From Scatophagus argus (Eukaryota; Chordata; Actinopteri; Scatophagidae): 64,000 nt of DNA. The stretch's first letter is position 1, and every line of letters begins with the position of its first letter. Of the stretch, positions 45,682-58,374 are shown in pieces. Under the pieces are notes generated by a model, which ran no database searches, was not told where the DNA came from, and saw only the letters and a list, made by a program, of their open reading frames with translations. Location of the stretch: contig NC_058511.1 in the NCBI RefSeq assembly GCF_020382885.2, forward strand, positions 21,132,504 to 21,196,503. Reading direction: 5' to 3'. Both the position numbers and the translations under genes were made by a program.

Positions 45682-48315
45682 CTGACAAAAAAAAGAGTGA
45701 ATGTTGAACTGGCAACAATATATGGATAGCATCGACTATTACAATTTTTTCACATAGATACAGTATAACATAGGCATTCTTCAAAGAGTAGTTTTGATTT
45801 GGGGAAAATTAACATTCTTTGGCAGCATTATTTGATCATACAGCATCATGATTGATGGAGACAAAATTAGATGTTTGAGATGACACAAAACTCAAGCTAA
45901 TCCAATTACTGAAAGCAGGGGCAGAAATCATTTTTGGTTTAGGTAACACTGTCCTTTAAATCCAAGAAAGGATGTGGAAATTCATCTCACTAAGTGAAAA
46001 AAAATCTTGGTATTCATCAAAATAAAAAGTTATTTACATTTAATTTATAGGTTGCATTATTTAAAAAAAAATTAAATCAGAGAGCAAGTTCCTTGTAAAG
46101 AATGATGGGCAAAACAAGAATGTGGAGGAAATATTCACAGTCAGAATATTTAAATCTTTTGTGCAGCAGTAAGCATCTTAAAATAACTTAAACTGCTGAT
46201 AAATTGCTTTCCTTGGGAAAATCAAACTTCTCTCAACCTGAAGCACAGCCATCTAGCTGGTCAGTGTGCCTGAAAAATAATATTGTTTAGTCACATGACA
46301 GGATTTTACCTACTGTACTTTGTACTATAGTACTGCTGCTGCACTTGTATAGCCCTTTCTCAACTGGGAAAATCAACCTATTGCCTTACATAGCTTATAG
46401 GTTTTAAAAAAGTACACAATAACAAGTCTCTGGTCTTATTTATCAAAACAATGTAATTGAACAACCCAAAGTTTCAAAGTTTAAAAATCAGCTGCAAGTC
46501 TCAACTCCTCAATAGTTGCTGTGTGAAGCACAGAGAACAAAATAAACAAGTGCCATACACAAAGCTGATGTGCTGGGTACAAAGCAACAAAACTTCAGAG
46601 AAGAGTAGAAAATCTACTCAGTGCTATTATCTTAGCAAAGCTGTTCAGAATGAGGTTGCTGGAAAAAAGCCACTATGCTGTGTAATTGTGCACCCCATCT
46701 GATAAGTGCGTGTAGCTAAATGTTCTCAGTCAGGCCTGTGGTTTCGTGATCCAGAGACACACTATATTTCCTCTAAGGAAATGAGCCCTTACAGAAAAAT
46801 TGTCTCAGCTGAGTTCCTGTTGACACATTCTGACACAAAAATTCAGCAGACTGAAAACTGATTCACACTTTCATCTGCCTTATATTAAAGGGTTACAGTT
46901 ACTGACTAGCCTACTGTGCAGCACTGGGCTTATCTGCACTCATCCCCTGAACATTAGCACCGCCCTTGGTCAAAATTAACCATGGCTATTTGATGAAGTC
47001 ACACTGAGTCTCCAAGCAGCAGAACAATAGAAAATTACTACTCAACCCCTTCAGCCAAGCACTCATTATCAAGAATGAACAAAACACACTGAATAACAAA
47101 TCTTAAATTAAGTAAGTTGATTATATTAGTATAGAGCTCCTCAAAGGAGTAGCTTTGAAGTGCATACAAGTAGGTCCTCAGCAAAAGTAGCAGAGTGCAG
47201 TGTGATTTTTTTGCTACAATTGAAAGATAAACCAGAGTCCAGCTTAAAAGAGTCCAGCTTTCACTCTCACGTTCATGGCTTAACCATACCATATAATATC
47301 AGAAAAGTGATGGAGCTTTGAAAATAACTGAGAGCTGTTAAAAGGCTGGAGCAGATCTTTTAGGGTGAAAAAAAAAACATGATAAAGACATCTTAGTACA
47401 GAGAGCACCATGCCTTCATAATGAAGTTAATGTGAATAAGTATAAACCTCAAGTCTAATCCACATGGTTCCAAACATGTGCTCTCACTTATCTTATAATT
47501 AACTACATACACTGTATCGTTCCACCTGGAAAATACACAGACACCGCTGTCATTCTATGGAATGACAGAATCAAATAGTATCAGTACTGTCAATCTTCAG
47601 ACTGAGTGTCAAACAATGAGAAATGGGACTTAGTAAAAAGTTGAGGACAATAATTTTTAGTTGTTGTCATTAGACAGACAATATCCCGCCACTTTTCTAC
47701 ATGAATGAGTTTGTCTGGTTAAGAACGAGATGACAGAAAAGAACAATAGACTCTCTCAGCAAGGCCCCCAAATCTTTCACGAACTGTCGAGTGCTTTACA
47801 ATGAGAAGTCAGCTGAAAAACCGTCCAAACTACTGAGCATTCCAACTGTGAAGTTTCCTGGTGTCATGGGGCTACTGAACTGTTTTTCAGGGAACAGAGT
47901 CAATGGGTTATAGGAGACGCAGAAATCTTTAAACATGTTAAAAGTTAAGGGGACAGAATGGTTAAAGTCAGGACAACAGCACCAGGGTGGAAAACAGAAT
48001 GAACTTCATTCGTTTAACACATAATTGATCAAATGACGCGTTGAACTTAATTCGTTCAACGCGTCATTTAATCAATTAAGAAAAAAATAATTCAATAACT
48101 GAAAAAGCTCTTTGGCTTCATCGTATATCACATATTGCCTGTTGTAGATGTGACGATCGAGTTTTGTTTCTGAACAGTGAGGTACGAATAAAGCCGACAA
48201 ACTGGGGGCTGTCTAAGTTACTATACATGAAGTTTAGAGCTTTTCCAATAGACCGTCTCTAACGGAAGAACTGACAGCGGAAAAGTTTAATTTTTAAAAA
48301 CCGTAGAAAACTTAC
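45682..48315 (-). other. gja1: gja1 intron 1 (predicted)
   Basis: Bounded on the minus strand by donor TTG/GTAAGT (exon edge 48316) and acceptor TTTGTCAG (exon edge about 45681). About 2.6 kb, no coding or known repeats seen apart from the palindrome at 48023-48077. Confidence 0.6.
48023..48077. repeat. 24-bp near-perfect palindrome in gja1 intron 1
   Basis: Arm 48023-48046 (AATTGATCAAATGACGCG + TTGAAC) pairs with 48054-48077 with one mismatch across a 7-nt loop. It lies about 240 bp inside the intron from the predicted first exon. Confidence 0.9.
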
Positions 48316-48412
48316 CAAGGAGAGTTACAGGAAAGAAAAAGACGGTCACTCGTAGAAACCCCTTCCTGATGAAATCCCTTCCTGATGGAATCCAAGTTAG
48401 GGACCCGGAGGG
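48316..48412 (-). other. gja1: gja1 non-coding exon 1 (predicted)
   Basis: The minus strand has a consensus donor CCTTG/GTAAGTTTT at 48316 and a TATA-type element about 30 bp upstream of 48412. GJA1 genes in other vertebrates have a short non-coding first exon spliced to a single coding exon, which fits. The start site is inferred from the TATA position. Confidence 0.5.
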
Positions 48413-48416
48413 AAAC

Positions 48417-48446
48417 TGAGTCAACTTGTCAAAGCTCCCTTATAAG
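48417..48446 (-). promoter_or_regulatory. gja1: gja1 core promoter candidate
   Basis: TATAAG on the minus strand at 48439-48444, with an AP-1 consensus TGAGTCA at 48417-48423 close to the inferred start. AP-1 control of GJA1 is established in mammals; its use here is inference. Confidence 0.4.
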
Positions 48447-48619
48447 AGTTCCGTCAGAGAAGCTAGAGTCACCTGATATCTACGTCAAGACCGAAGCCGC
48501 TGTTTGCTCCAAGAGAAAGACAAAAGAGTCCTACAGAAAGTTTGGTACAAAACACATCATCTGTGCTGATAACGAACCATGCAACGAATCTATGCCGCTC
48601 TTAAAAATACAGACGTAAA

Positions 48620-49707
48620 ACTACGATTTAGTCATCAGTGGAGGAATGTAGGCTAACACAGTACATTTGCTTAAGTACTGCTCTTAAGCCAAGCTACTTT
48701 TTCTTTATTTGAGGATTTCCATTAATGCGGCTTTGTACTTCTACTACACTTATGTCAGACCTGGACTTACTCTTTTCTATGCAGATTTGATGCTATTAAC
48801 TTAAATATGATGTACTGTGACAACATTAAGTTGCAACTTACATATGAATGCATCAGTAATAAAACATTCATAAGAATCTTTTTCGTGTTTTACACGGAGT
48901 GCACATCTTGATACTTCTATACACTGTTTGCTTCAGGTAAACTTCAAATGCAAGACGTTGCTTGTGATGGAGTATATTTTTACGGAGGGATTGATGCTAA
49001 GTAAAAAGAAATTTCTGATTGCAAAAAAATGGCAGATATTAATCCAATTGTTAATGTTATTCAACCAGTAAATGAGAATGGCATTTCTTTGAAATAATAA
49101 CTAATAATAAATTTCAAGACAAATGCTGGCATAAAACATTTAGCTATAGTTTCAAGAAAAATAAATCTTTAGGCCTCAATATAAGACAAAGTTATTCGTT
49201 AAGACAGATGTTCCCTGCATTAGCTACAATACAGCATTACATGTTACAATACAGTATAATAATATGGTTAACCTTAATAATGCACCCACAATTATAATGT
49301 GTTACTGCTTCATTCTGTCATCATCTTCTGCCTACTGCTCCTCCTTTGCTTTGGCTTATCATAAAAAGTCTGTTGTGGTTACAACTTTATAATGATAAAG
49401 AAAGTGAAAAGCTATTAATATGAATTTAAATACAACCACCACAAACCATTTCTAAAGTAAGACTGAAACCTGTAGATATTTAACCATTCTTGAGTACTTT
49501 GTAATTGCATCTGATCAGTGGACAGCACCACCAAGTGAGGGAAATACTGCAATGCAATGTGTGTCATATGTATGGGAAAATGCTACTATGTACATGTCGC
49601 ACCAGTACATGTGGTGTATTAAAGAGGTTGTAGGTGTTTAAGGGTTTAACTGGTTAATTGGCTTAACAAGGGTAAAAAGAACACAAGCCACTGGCCTCTC
49701 TCTCTCG

Positions 49708-49742
<35 letters not shown>

Positions 49743-50745
49743 TGTTGTTGCATGAGGTGGCAGTAGATTGAATAGTACAGTTCAGTGAAGCTGACTGATT
49801 ATAACCTGGTTTGTCTAGAAGAGACTACCTTATTTTAGCTTAAACTGAATTTTGAGAGACTCATCACTCATATAGGCAAATGAATATAGTATGACAATAC
49901 TGAAAAAATTATGATTCTTCAGTATGCAGCTAATCAGCCACATTATCCTGTACATCAGGCAGGATAAGCCTGATGTGAGTCTTTTTGGCAACTTGGGAAT
50001 CCTCAAATTCAGTGGCTGTTATTTATAATTATTAGTAGGCCACAAATGTGCTGATATTCAGTGAAGTGAATTCACTGCATTGAGTGAATTCATGGTTGTA
50101 ATTACTGCTGTGACTATCTAGTTTCAATCTGAATTCTTTTTTTTCACCGACACGATAATGTCTGTCTGCTGATCACACAGTCTTTGACCTGACTAATCCT
50201 CTATGTGATTGAAGAGAGAGAGTTTTGATTTATTTATTGTGGTGAAATGGCTACTTACAATCTAAATATCACTGTACGACAGAATAAACAATACCAGACC
50301 ATATTCTTTGTATGTGGATAGCTTAATAAAGTTGATTTGATTGTCAGCTCAGTTTTTTGTTATGTGCAACTTCAGGTGATCATCTGTGCCTATAATGAGT
50401 CATTATACAGCATGCACTGTTGTACTACTAGATTCATTACTTATTATTGACTACTTTACTGGTGTTCAATAGCCTTTTTGTTCTTTAGACAACTGTATGA
50501 AATGTCTGCTCCAGGTTCCCAGAATTCCCACTGCAGCAGTCACTTTGTGTGCACAACGTCAGTCCTTAATATTAACATAAAAACATGATACACAAGTCAC
50601 AAAGTGTATACAAGCGTGTCCAAGCCATGTTCAGCACAAGTGTCCTCTGAAAATACTGTAGTGTATCTGTTGGTCATTCAGTTTTCTTTTCAGAAACTTG
50701 TGTTTAAAAAATGTTATGTATCTTTAAAAGAAAGACACAGTAAAT
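48620..50745. other. Intergenic region between gja1 and the next connexin
   Basis: AT-rich, no recognised genes or transposons. A (CT)n(CA)n microsatellite occupies 49696-49740. Confidence 0.5.
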
Positions 50746-50836
50746 ACTTTATTGGTTTGGTTATTTAGTATTATTATTATGCTTTCACACAATCCAACTA
50801 TGAACAGAGCAAACATCCTAAAGCGACATTCATGTA

Positions 50837-51664
50837 TCATGTGTCCTTCTCTTTACTGATAGAGTCATCGTGTTTGAGACCTGACAGATGCAAGTCTCCA
50901 TATTGTCTGCTCATGGCCTTGAATTCTGGGTTAGATGGCCAGTGCTGTGAAGTCAGCACATGGTGCTGAGTTCGAAGTTGTTTCTTGATGCTTTGTCTCC
51001 TTCTACAGAGCAAGTAGATTATCTCTATGATGTTGAGGAGCACAGAAATGCCTGAAACTACAAGCATGAAGATGATGAAGATCGTCTTCTCTGTGGGACG
51101 AGAAATGTAACACTGGGCACCACTGAAACGCGCACACGGTGGAGACAATTTACAGTGGAAGTATGGGACCATGAACACGGGGCCAAAGATGAAAAATTGT
51201 CCCACAGAGAATCCTACCTCCAGGAAGATCTTGAAGACCAGCTGGGTCACGTAAGTGCAAAAGAGGATGCCTTTTATCCTCACCTTCCCTCTGTCATCTG
51301 TATACTTGGGCTTCTTCAGTAAGGTTCTCGTAGTGCTGTCCTCCATCATCCTCTTCTCTTTGTGGATGATGTGGACAGCATGGCCCAGGTAGACCAGAGT
51401 GGGTGTGGACACAAAGGTGATCTGCAGGACCCAGTAATGAATGTAGGACATTGGGAACATCCAGTTGTAGCAGGCATGTTTACATCCTGGTTCCAGGGTG
51501 TCACAGTAGAACTCTGACACCTCGTCTCCCCAGACTTTGTCGGCAGCAGCACCAAGGATAAAGATCCTGAACAGGAAGAGGACGCTCATCCAGATCTTTC
51601 CCACCACAGTGGAGTGAGACTGGACCTTGTCTAGTAGGGAGGACAGGTAAGACCAGTCACTCAT
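50837..51664 (-). CDS. Cx32.2-like connexin (teleost gap junction protein)
   Basis: 275 residues, about 31-32 kDa class. It starts [19 protein letters not shown]. Membrane segments lie at about 22-41, 75-97, 133-160 and 194-218. Loop E1 has C54, C61 and C65. The cytoplasmic loop keeps DRGKVRIKG. Loop E2 cysteines are C171, C177 and C185, spaced C-x5-C-x7-C instead of the usual C-x4-C-x5-C, followed by SRPTEKT. The short tail (about 55 residues) lacks the gja1 motifs. A TTTACTTTTCAG acceptor sits 2 nt before the ATG, and a possible AATAAA on the minus strand lies at 50748-50753. It is closest to the teleost Cx32.2/Cx32.7 group first described from fish ovary. The exact orthologue name is not certain. 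Confidence 0.93.
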   Translation of the reverse strand: MSDWSYLSSLLDKVQSHSTVVGKIWMSVLFLFRIFILGAAADKVWGDEVSEFYCDTLEPGCKHACYNWMFPMSYIHYWVLQITFVSTPTLVYLGHAVHIIHKEKRMMEDSTTRTLLKKPKYTDDRGKVRIKGILFCTYVTQLVFKIFLEVGFSVGQFFIFGPVFMVPYFHCKLSPPCARFSGAQCYISRPTEKTIFIIFMLVVSGISVLLNIIEIIYLLCRRRQSIKKQLRTQHHVLTSQHWPSNPEFKAMSRQYGDLHLSGLKHDDSISKEKDT

Positions 51665-52319
51665 GGCTGAAAAGTAAAGTCAAAGAAGAAACACACAGAT
51701 TTACAGTTGTAGAGAGGAAAAACAGTTGAGACTAGTGCTAAAGTAAAAGTTTTATTTTCCTCTACTGTATTTTCTATGTATCAGGGTGCCTGCAATTCCA
51801 ACAAAAAACTCACTAAAGCCAAAGTGAGTGAAACATTATTATGTGAGACGGTAAGCTAAAAGCAATGCAACAGGTATTACATTATCAGGAATGTGAACTT
51901 TAATCTTCCATATCTACCTGCAGGGAGCGATATTTATCAAATCTTTAAGAGCACTAAAAAGAGACAACTTCTGAATGAATAAAATTCGTTGCTGAAAATG
52001 ATTCAATTGACAACTGAAGTACAAAGAAATTAGATAAATCTGTTTTATTCTTGAGTTTATGAGATGGACAAAACCAAAGATGTTTTACTTTTACCTTTGA
52101 TTCAGTCCAAATTTCACCGTTGATAAATACAAGCTTAGATAAATACCATATCATTTACAGAGAAACAACATGCATGTTACAGAAACAAGTTTCTAAAATA
52201 TGCTGACATGAGAACTCAGAATTACAACTGAGTTATCTTCAAGAAACACTGAAATGGCTCATGTGACACAATAACATATTCATTTAATTCAGCGTAGCAT
52301 GAACATAAAATATACTCAC

Positions 52320-52420
52320 CTGTCAGATACTAAAAATATTTTGTCATAAGCCAGTCACAGAAGATCCAGAGTGCAGGAGAGAAGAAGACATGATTCACTG
52401 AGTACGCTGATACTTAAATA
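52320..52420 (-). promoter_or_regulatory. Non-coding exon 1 and promoter of the Cx32.2-like gene (predicted)
   Basis: Minus strand: donor GACAG/GTGAGTATA with exon edge 52320, and a TATA-like TATTTAAG at 52413-52420. This gives an exon of about 65 bp and an intron of about 650 bp before the coding exon at 51666. It mirrors the gja1 layout. 52420-53600 shows no gene. Confidence 0.45.
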
Positions 52421-53599
52421 CTGTGAGGTCTGTGGGTGTGCACAGCTTCTCCTTTCAAACTCGTGATGATTTTGATGACTGTGATGAAAATGCTCATCCT
52501 CATTTCCTGTTAAGAAAGTCCCGATGAGCCTTAAACCAATTTTTTTCTATCATTAATTCACAATGTAAATCAGACACATTACACAGACGGCATGCATGTA
52601 CTGAAGGGCACACTTTGTTTATGTGAATTTGCTATTATGTAGAAATTTGTATTTGCCTAAAAGGGAAAATATGAAATTGGACCATTGTTCAGTATTGTGT
52701 TGTCAGAAGAAGGACAAACAGATAAATGACTAGTGTAATGTAAGATAAGAAATAAGAATAAGAAATAATTAAAATAAGAAATCACAAAAAAACAAAAAAA
52801 CCAACAAAAAACAGATCATTAGCCAAAAACACTCTCATAATATGACATTATTAAATATATATATATATTCATATTTTTGTGATCATTCAGTTGTCTATTG
52901 TTTGTCTGAATGATAAAATGTCTGTGCAGAGCATTTATACCTACAGTCTTTGATTCAAGGCTCTTGTTTTTGTTTCTCTTCTTTGAGTTTGATTAAGCAG
53001 CTGTGGGAAAAATAACACAGAAGTTCTGATACTGTTGTTGATTTTCCTGTAGTTACACATTAACATAAACTATAAGTTCATTGGTAGTCTTTTTTTCATC
53101 ATCTAGTTTCATCTTTTAAATTTGTGTGTTGACATACTGTGTTTGTTGTAGACATCCTTGTCGTGATGCATTGTCACATCTTGATTAATCATCATTAAAG
53201 TGTCTCTAATGCGCAATAGAAACAGCCTTACTCCCAAGCAGTGACTAAACTGTGTTCCAGAGCCTTATCCATAAAGCAGATTGAGAAACGTGGACACAAA
53301 TGCAAAGTACAGCGACACAATGTTCTCAAAAGGCTTTTACTGTACTGACCTCTGATTCGTTGGTCTGAAACAGAGGAAGCTTAGTTCCTTTCTAACTAAT
53401 TTTGCTGTCTGGCTGACCAACAGCAGTTTAGTAACAGCAGCAATAGCAGCAAATAACCTGCCAGAAAATAAAATTAAGCAGACGTTGTCATACTGTGATA
53501 TATTCATCAGCTTGTTAATAATAATAATAATAATACACGGCAGTGATTTAGAGAAAGAGTCTACATTACAATTTGTCCACCAAAGAGCATATTGACCCT

Positions 53600-54616
53600 G
53601 TAAAATGTTCTGTTTGTGTCATTTATCAATCACATTAAACAGATCTCCTTCTTTCACCTCCGTAAAAACTTGTCCATGCTTTCGTTACTTCCAGGCTGGA
53701 CTACTGCAACTCATTATTATCAGGATGTCCAAATTAATCTATTAATAGCCTGCAGCTGATTCAGAATGCAGCAGCTTGAGTTTTGACAGGAATCAGTAAA
53801 AGGGATCATATCTCCCCCATCTTAGCTTCTCTTCACTGGCTTCCAGTAAAATTCAGAATAGACTTTAAAATTCTCCTACTTACATATAAGGCCCTAAATG
53901 GACTAGCCCCCTCATACCTGCAGGATCTAATAGTCCCATATATTCCTAATAGAACACTCAGATCACAGAGTGCAGGTTTACTTGCAGTTCCCAGAATTCA
54001 TATGCACCCTTGCTCTGGAACCAGTTGCCAATCTGGGTTCGACAGGCAGACACCTCCTCCACTTTTAAGACTAGACTTAAAACCATTCTGTTTAGTAAAG
54101 CATATAGTTAGCATCAAACAAAGTGTGTAGGGCTGGTAGGCATAGTTACAGTCACTTCTTGACAGACAACCACAGCTAGAATAGGTCTGACTAACTGTTA
54201 ATCTATAATCTCTATCATAGCTACGCTGCTATAGGCCTATGGTGCCGAGGGACACAAACATGATCCACCGAGCAGTTCCCCCACCTCCCCAATACCTCCA
54301 CCATCTCTACTCCCCTACGTCCTCTCCTGTTCTTCCTCTCCCCTCATCAGATCAACATATAATTCATTATTGTATGTCACTAACTGTGTGTCCAGTTCTC
54401 CTTGTAGTTCCCCCCCGGCCGACTATCAGCTGGTAGGTTCTCCCTTGCAAGTTGGGTCCTGCTCAAGGTTTCTTCCTGTTAAAAGGGAGTTTTTCCTTGC
54501 CACTGTCTTGCTCGAGGTTTCAGGCTATGGGTCTCTGTAAAGCATGAGACAATTGATTTGACATTGAATTGATTGTATAAGGTGCTATATAAAATAAATA
54601 AACTGAAATTTAATTT
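53600..54616 (+). mobile_element. Rex1/CR1-like LINE, 5'-truncated, with 3' UTR and tail
   Basis: Plus strand: SLHWLPVKFRIDFKILLLTY, KALNGLAPSYLQDLIVPYIP and TLRSQSAGLLAVPR. Then frame breaks, a UTR with GTTAAAAGGGAGTTTTTCC at about 54480, and an end GCTATATAAAATAAATAAAC at about 54600. This is the best-preserved 3' half of the family in the window and the template for reading 15161-17335. Confidence 0.85.
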
Positions 54617-54992
54617 GTTCAGTACATATATTGCTCAAAATAACCACATTAAAAACAACCATCAACTTTTGTTGATTAAATTAACTGGCTGATATATCAT
54701 TAAGGAAAAATCCACAATAAGTATTGATGGAGCTAGTTTGAAACTAGTCTGTGATGTTTTCACTGTGCAAAATATGCAAAATATTTTCCCTGCATTTTAT
54801 CGTGACCATAGTTGATGCTTGCCACATTTCAACATTTCTTTTATTGGCACAAAGTTAGGTGAGTGGAATTTGTCTCAGTGTAGATGGAATAGTTGATACA
54901 ATACATACATCAGTGCAAACATACAGACATCAGTGCAAAACAAAAGCAAAGATGGGAGATGTTGAACAAGGTTGTCAGCTGGGTGGAGAGGT

Positions 54993-57083
54993 CAGTGGCG
55001 GTCCTAGCCTGAATGGCGCCCTGGGCGAACAGCCCCTGTGGTGCCCCCCCACACTGGCTCACGCCCCCACCAACCCAAAGAGAACATCGGGTGAAAAGTA
55101 TATGTATAAACTTTATTAAGATAGAAATACAATAAAACAAACTAAACATTAAACAACCAATTTAAAGTGCACAACTATAAATATATGCAAGATATATATT
55201 GTTTTTACAGTGCTTTATAAATAAAGCTGAATTGAATTGAAAGAAAATACACATTTCATATCACAAGCATAGAAAAGCACGACAAAGAAATAAGGATAAT
55301 TGAATATAAATAACAACAATAAAAATACAAGTCAAAATACACAAATCCTTCACACACACAGAACTAAAACCTGACCCTTCTGGTGACAACATCTCCCATT
55401 AGGAAAAAAAGAAATCTGATGCCACCTAACTTGGCCCTCTGTGTACCAACTCGGTCCTTATGCTGTCTGTCAGAGGTGATGGCCAGTCTGCAGGGTCTGT
55501 TGAAAGAGGCTCTTCCCCAGTGGAAGATGAACTTTGTGGGGGTTCAGGCATTTCTGTAGAACAGCACATTTGATTTGGCACATTATTCAAAGCACACAGC
55601 AGTGGAACAAAACATGGTTTTAAGAAATAGCAAAACTGGATTAATCACAACTAACAGGAAAAAATGTGTACAGGCAGGTAAAATTCACAGATAAAACACA
55701 TTGCTACTTCTGTCTTCTCACACACACACACACACACACACACACAAATGACAGCAAAGCACCATCCACCTATAGGCTCCTGCTGGGGAGAAGCAGCAGC
55801 AAACTCCTCGTCGCCTTCCTGAGACATGGCAGGAGATGCCATAGAAGCCATAGCAGCCGTAGAGGTGGATGGGATCTCCTGATCCTCTGCTACAGATGAG
55901 GCCTCTGTTGCTGGAGACTCATCCTGGGCAGGAGGCGCTCCAAAATGTTTTAACAGTGTTGCTGGAAGTGCATCAATGTAAACATGCATGAACGGCACAC
56001 TGAAATACATTAGCTATCTCTTAATGTTATTACGCCTATTACATGCTATTAACCTACAGATTAACCAACGGGGAGAAATGCTACATTGCCCAAATTCTAT
56101 TAACGTTATACTGAGACTGAAAATAATGGGCGAAATGTGGGCAACGTCCGTCTTTTTAAGGCTAGCTTACTGCACGGAAAATCCCGACGTCCAAATACAG
56201 TACGCAGCGATAACCAAATGGCCACAAAGCAATGACAGCAAGGAGCTGATAGCTTAAGTGTAGACACAGTTACTGGGATAATGTTCAGGTCAACTATAAC
56301 TAGCGCACAAAACAGCAAACAAGCTAATGACCGCTAAACAATTAACGTTAGCCCCTTTTCATAACATAATTACAGTCGTACGCTACAGAGGGAACATTAG
56401 CTACATACCTTTATTTTTGGACCGTTTCTCCTCTTCTTCTTTCCTTTTCTTTCTGAAATAAGCACCCGATAGCTTTGGCCTTTTTCTGTCCATTGTGTTT
56501 ATTACCTGTACCGGAGTCGCCTCGGGAATCAACAGGTTACGCTCATGCCAATGCCCTCTGACGTGACGGACAGCAGGGGTCAGGACTAAACCAACACATT
56601 GGTGGTGTACAGATCTCATCCACTCATCTCATTTTTGAATAGTAAGGCTGTATTATTGGCCTTCGCACAACCCACAGACGATAAACAAGAGTGTATGGAA
56701 TTTGAAATAGGCCTACAGTAGGCAATTATCTAGTGTTATGAATGAAATTTACTTTGAGTGCTTTTTGATTCCATAACTGTGGAACAATTAGGAGGATCCC
56801 CGTTCCCCCTCCTCCTTATTCCAGTGGTTTGACCTCGGTGAGTGACCCTACCTCCACACCCACCCCCCTCTTGCAGAGATGCAGTAACTGCAGCGGCGCT
56901 CTCGGGGGGCGTAATTACAACGCCAGGGGGCGCCAATTATTAATTAATTATTTAAGTTTTTTTTTTTTTTAATCCTTTTTTTTTTTTTTTTGGGTGGGCG
57001 GGGCGGAGGTCCTCACATGCCGCCCCCAGCAAAGTGCCGCCCCGGGCGGCCGCCCAATTCGCCCATATGAGAAACCGCTACTG
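54993..57083 (-). mobile_element. hAT DNA transposon, internally deleted
   Basis: Ends are CAGTGGCGGT at 54993 and, inverted, CAGTAGCGGT at 57083, with further inverted similarity inward (GGGCG-rich). Flanking 8-mers GGAGAGGT and GGAGTGAA agree at 5 of 8 positions, compatible with an old 8-bp target duplication. Inside, the minus strand keeps transposase exon 1 and part of a later exon, but the catalytic and dimerisation parts are gone. The LINE tail at 55195-55242 (GAATTGAATTGAA) and a (CA)n run at 55713-55746 lie within it. Confidence 0.8.
56409..56493 (-). pseudogene. hAT transposase exon 1 remnant
   Basis: The minus strand from ATG 56493 reads MDRKRPKLSGAYFRKKRKEE, then EEKRSKNK, followed by donor GTATGTAG at 56408. 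This basic N-terminus is typical of the ZMYM/DUF4371-type hAT transposases common in fish. A second coding block on the minus strand (about 55960-55760: LLKHFGAPPAQDESPATEA) follows an acceptor CACTTCCAG. Confidence 0.6.
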
Positions 57084-57798
57084 GGAGTGAATTCATTTTA
57101 ACTGACATATTCTTCTGGCCGAAGCCAGCTTTCGGTTAAACAAAATAAATCTATATTATAGTCCAGTATTAACTAATTTACTAGTACAGCTTTAGATGAG
57201 AGAGATCTAACGCTTAACAGTCCACATTTAATTCTCCTATTTGTTGTAGCTGTGGAGGTGTTGGTGTTAGAGTCATTCTCCGAAACAGGTGCCATTTCCA
57301 CTTTGCAATTTGTAAAATTTTCATGCAGAGCAAACTCCTTTTTTCAAAATCCACAACATGAAAGACATATTAATCCTCCAAGAAAACATATTTTCCCACC
57401 TCAGACATAAAATCCTTATTAATAATATCCTTTTTATTTAGACCTTGTAGCCATTTTTGTACCACCCCGTCACGGACAATATGTACACTACTTGAGTGAT
57501 GGTACATTAAATAAATTTAAAAAATCTAATGTTTTGCTGCTAGTAAAATGTCCTTTTTTGGAAACCATCAATACAGTATGTAATTTAATCTGTTTTTTTT
57601 TCATTTTTAGGCTCATTAGCCGTGAAATATGAATTTCACATGTCAACGGTGTCATTGTTTTTGCAAAAAATATAGACCGACTTCAAAATTTGAAATAAAA
57701 CTTATAGTCCTTTGATTAGTCCACAAAACAAGAACGTTATTCAACATTAATTTATGAAGCATTTCACTGTTTCCATCAATTTTTTAACAAGATGACCC

Positions 57799-57850
57799 TG
57801 TGACGGGGTGGTTATTGCTGTGACGGGGTGGTTCACTGTGACGGGGTGGT
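57799..57850 (+). repeat. Motif cluster A (3 direct copies)
   Basis: Three exact TGTGACGGGGTGGT copies at 20- and 18-bp spacing, about 525 bp past the ORF stop. The third is followed by ATGGACAAACTG, similar to AAGACAAACTG after the last copy at 59931. Confidence 0.97.
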
Positions 57851-58374
57851 ATGGACAAACTGTCTTTTTATATGATCTGTTGGTATTGTGACATTAGACA
57901 CTTTTGTTAATTTTGTTAATAAATAATGGATATGAAAGTAGGCATGACTTAATGATACAAGAGCCAAAATATATTCATATACACACACACACACACACAC
58001 ATATACACATGTATATATATATATATATATTCATACATCACATATCAAAAATTAGGATTTATTAATACAACAAGAAAACAAAACAACAACTTACTAGAAA
58101 AGTTTAAGTATATTCATATGCTTGTAATAAACTTAGCAAATACTGATCATTTAATATGTGAATAACAACATGAAATATGCAATATTCAAAAATTTGATTA
58201 GCATTTCATTCTCCTTAAGGACATTTTAACAGTAATTATGAAAAATGGTTCAAAGGCAAAGAACAATTTAACTTTAACTCTTTGAAAAGAAACATGGACC
58301 GAACATTCAGAAATGAGCATATTATATCAGGGTGCTCCTAAAAAGAGGGGGAACTCTTGAAAGCCTCGGAAGCA

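Noticed and set aside
48385-48618. 77-codon plus-strand ORF upstream of gja1
   Set aside because: It overlaps the predicted gja1 exon 1 and promoter on the other strand and has no recognisable features.
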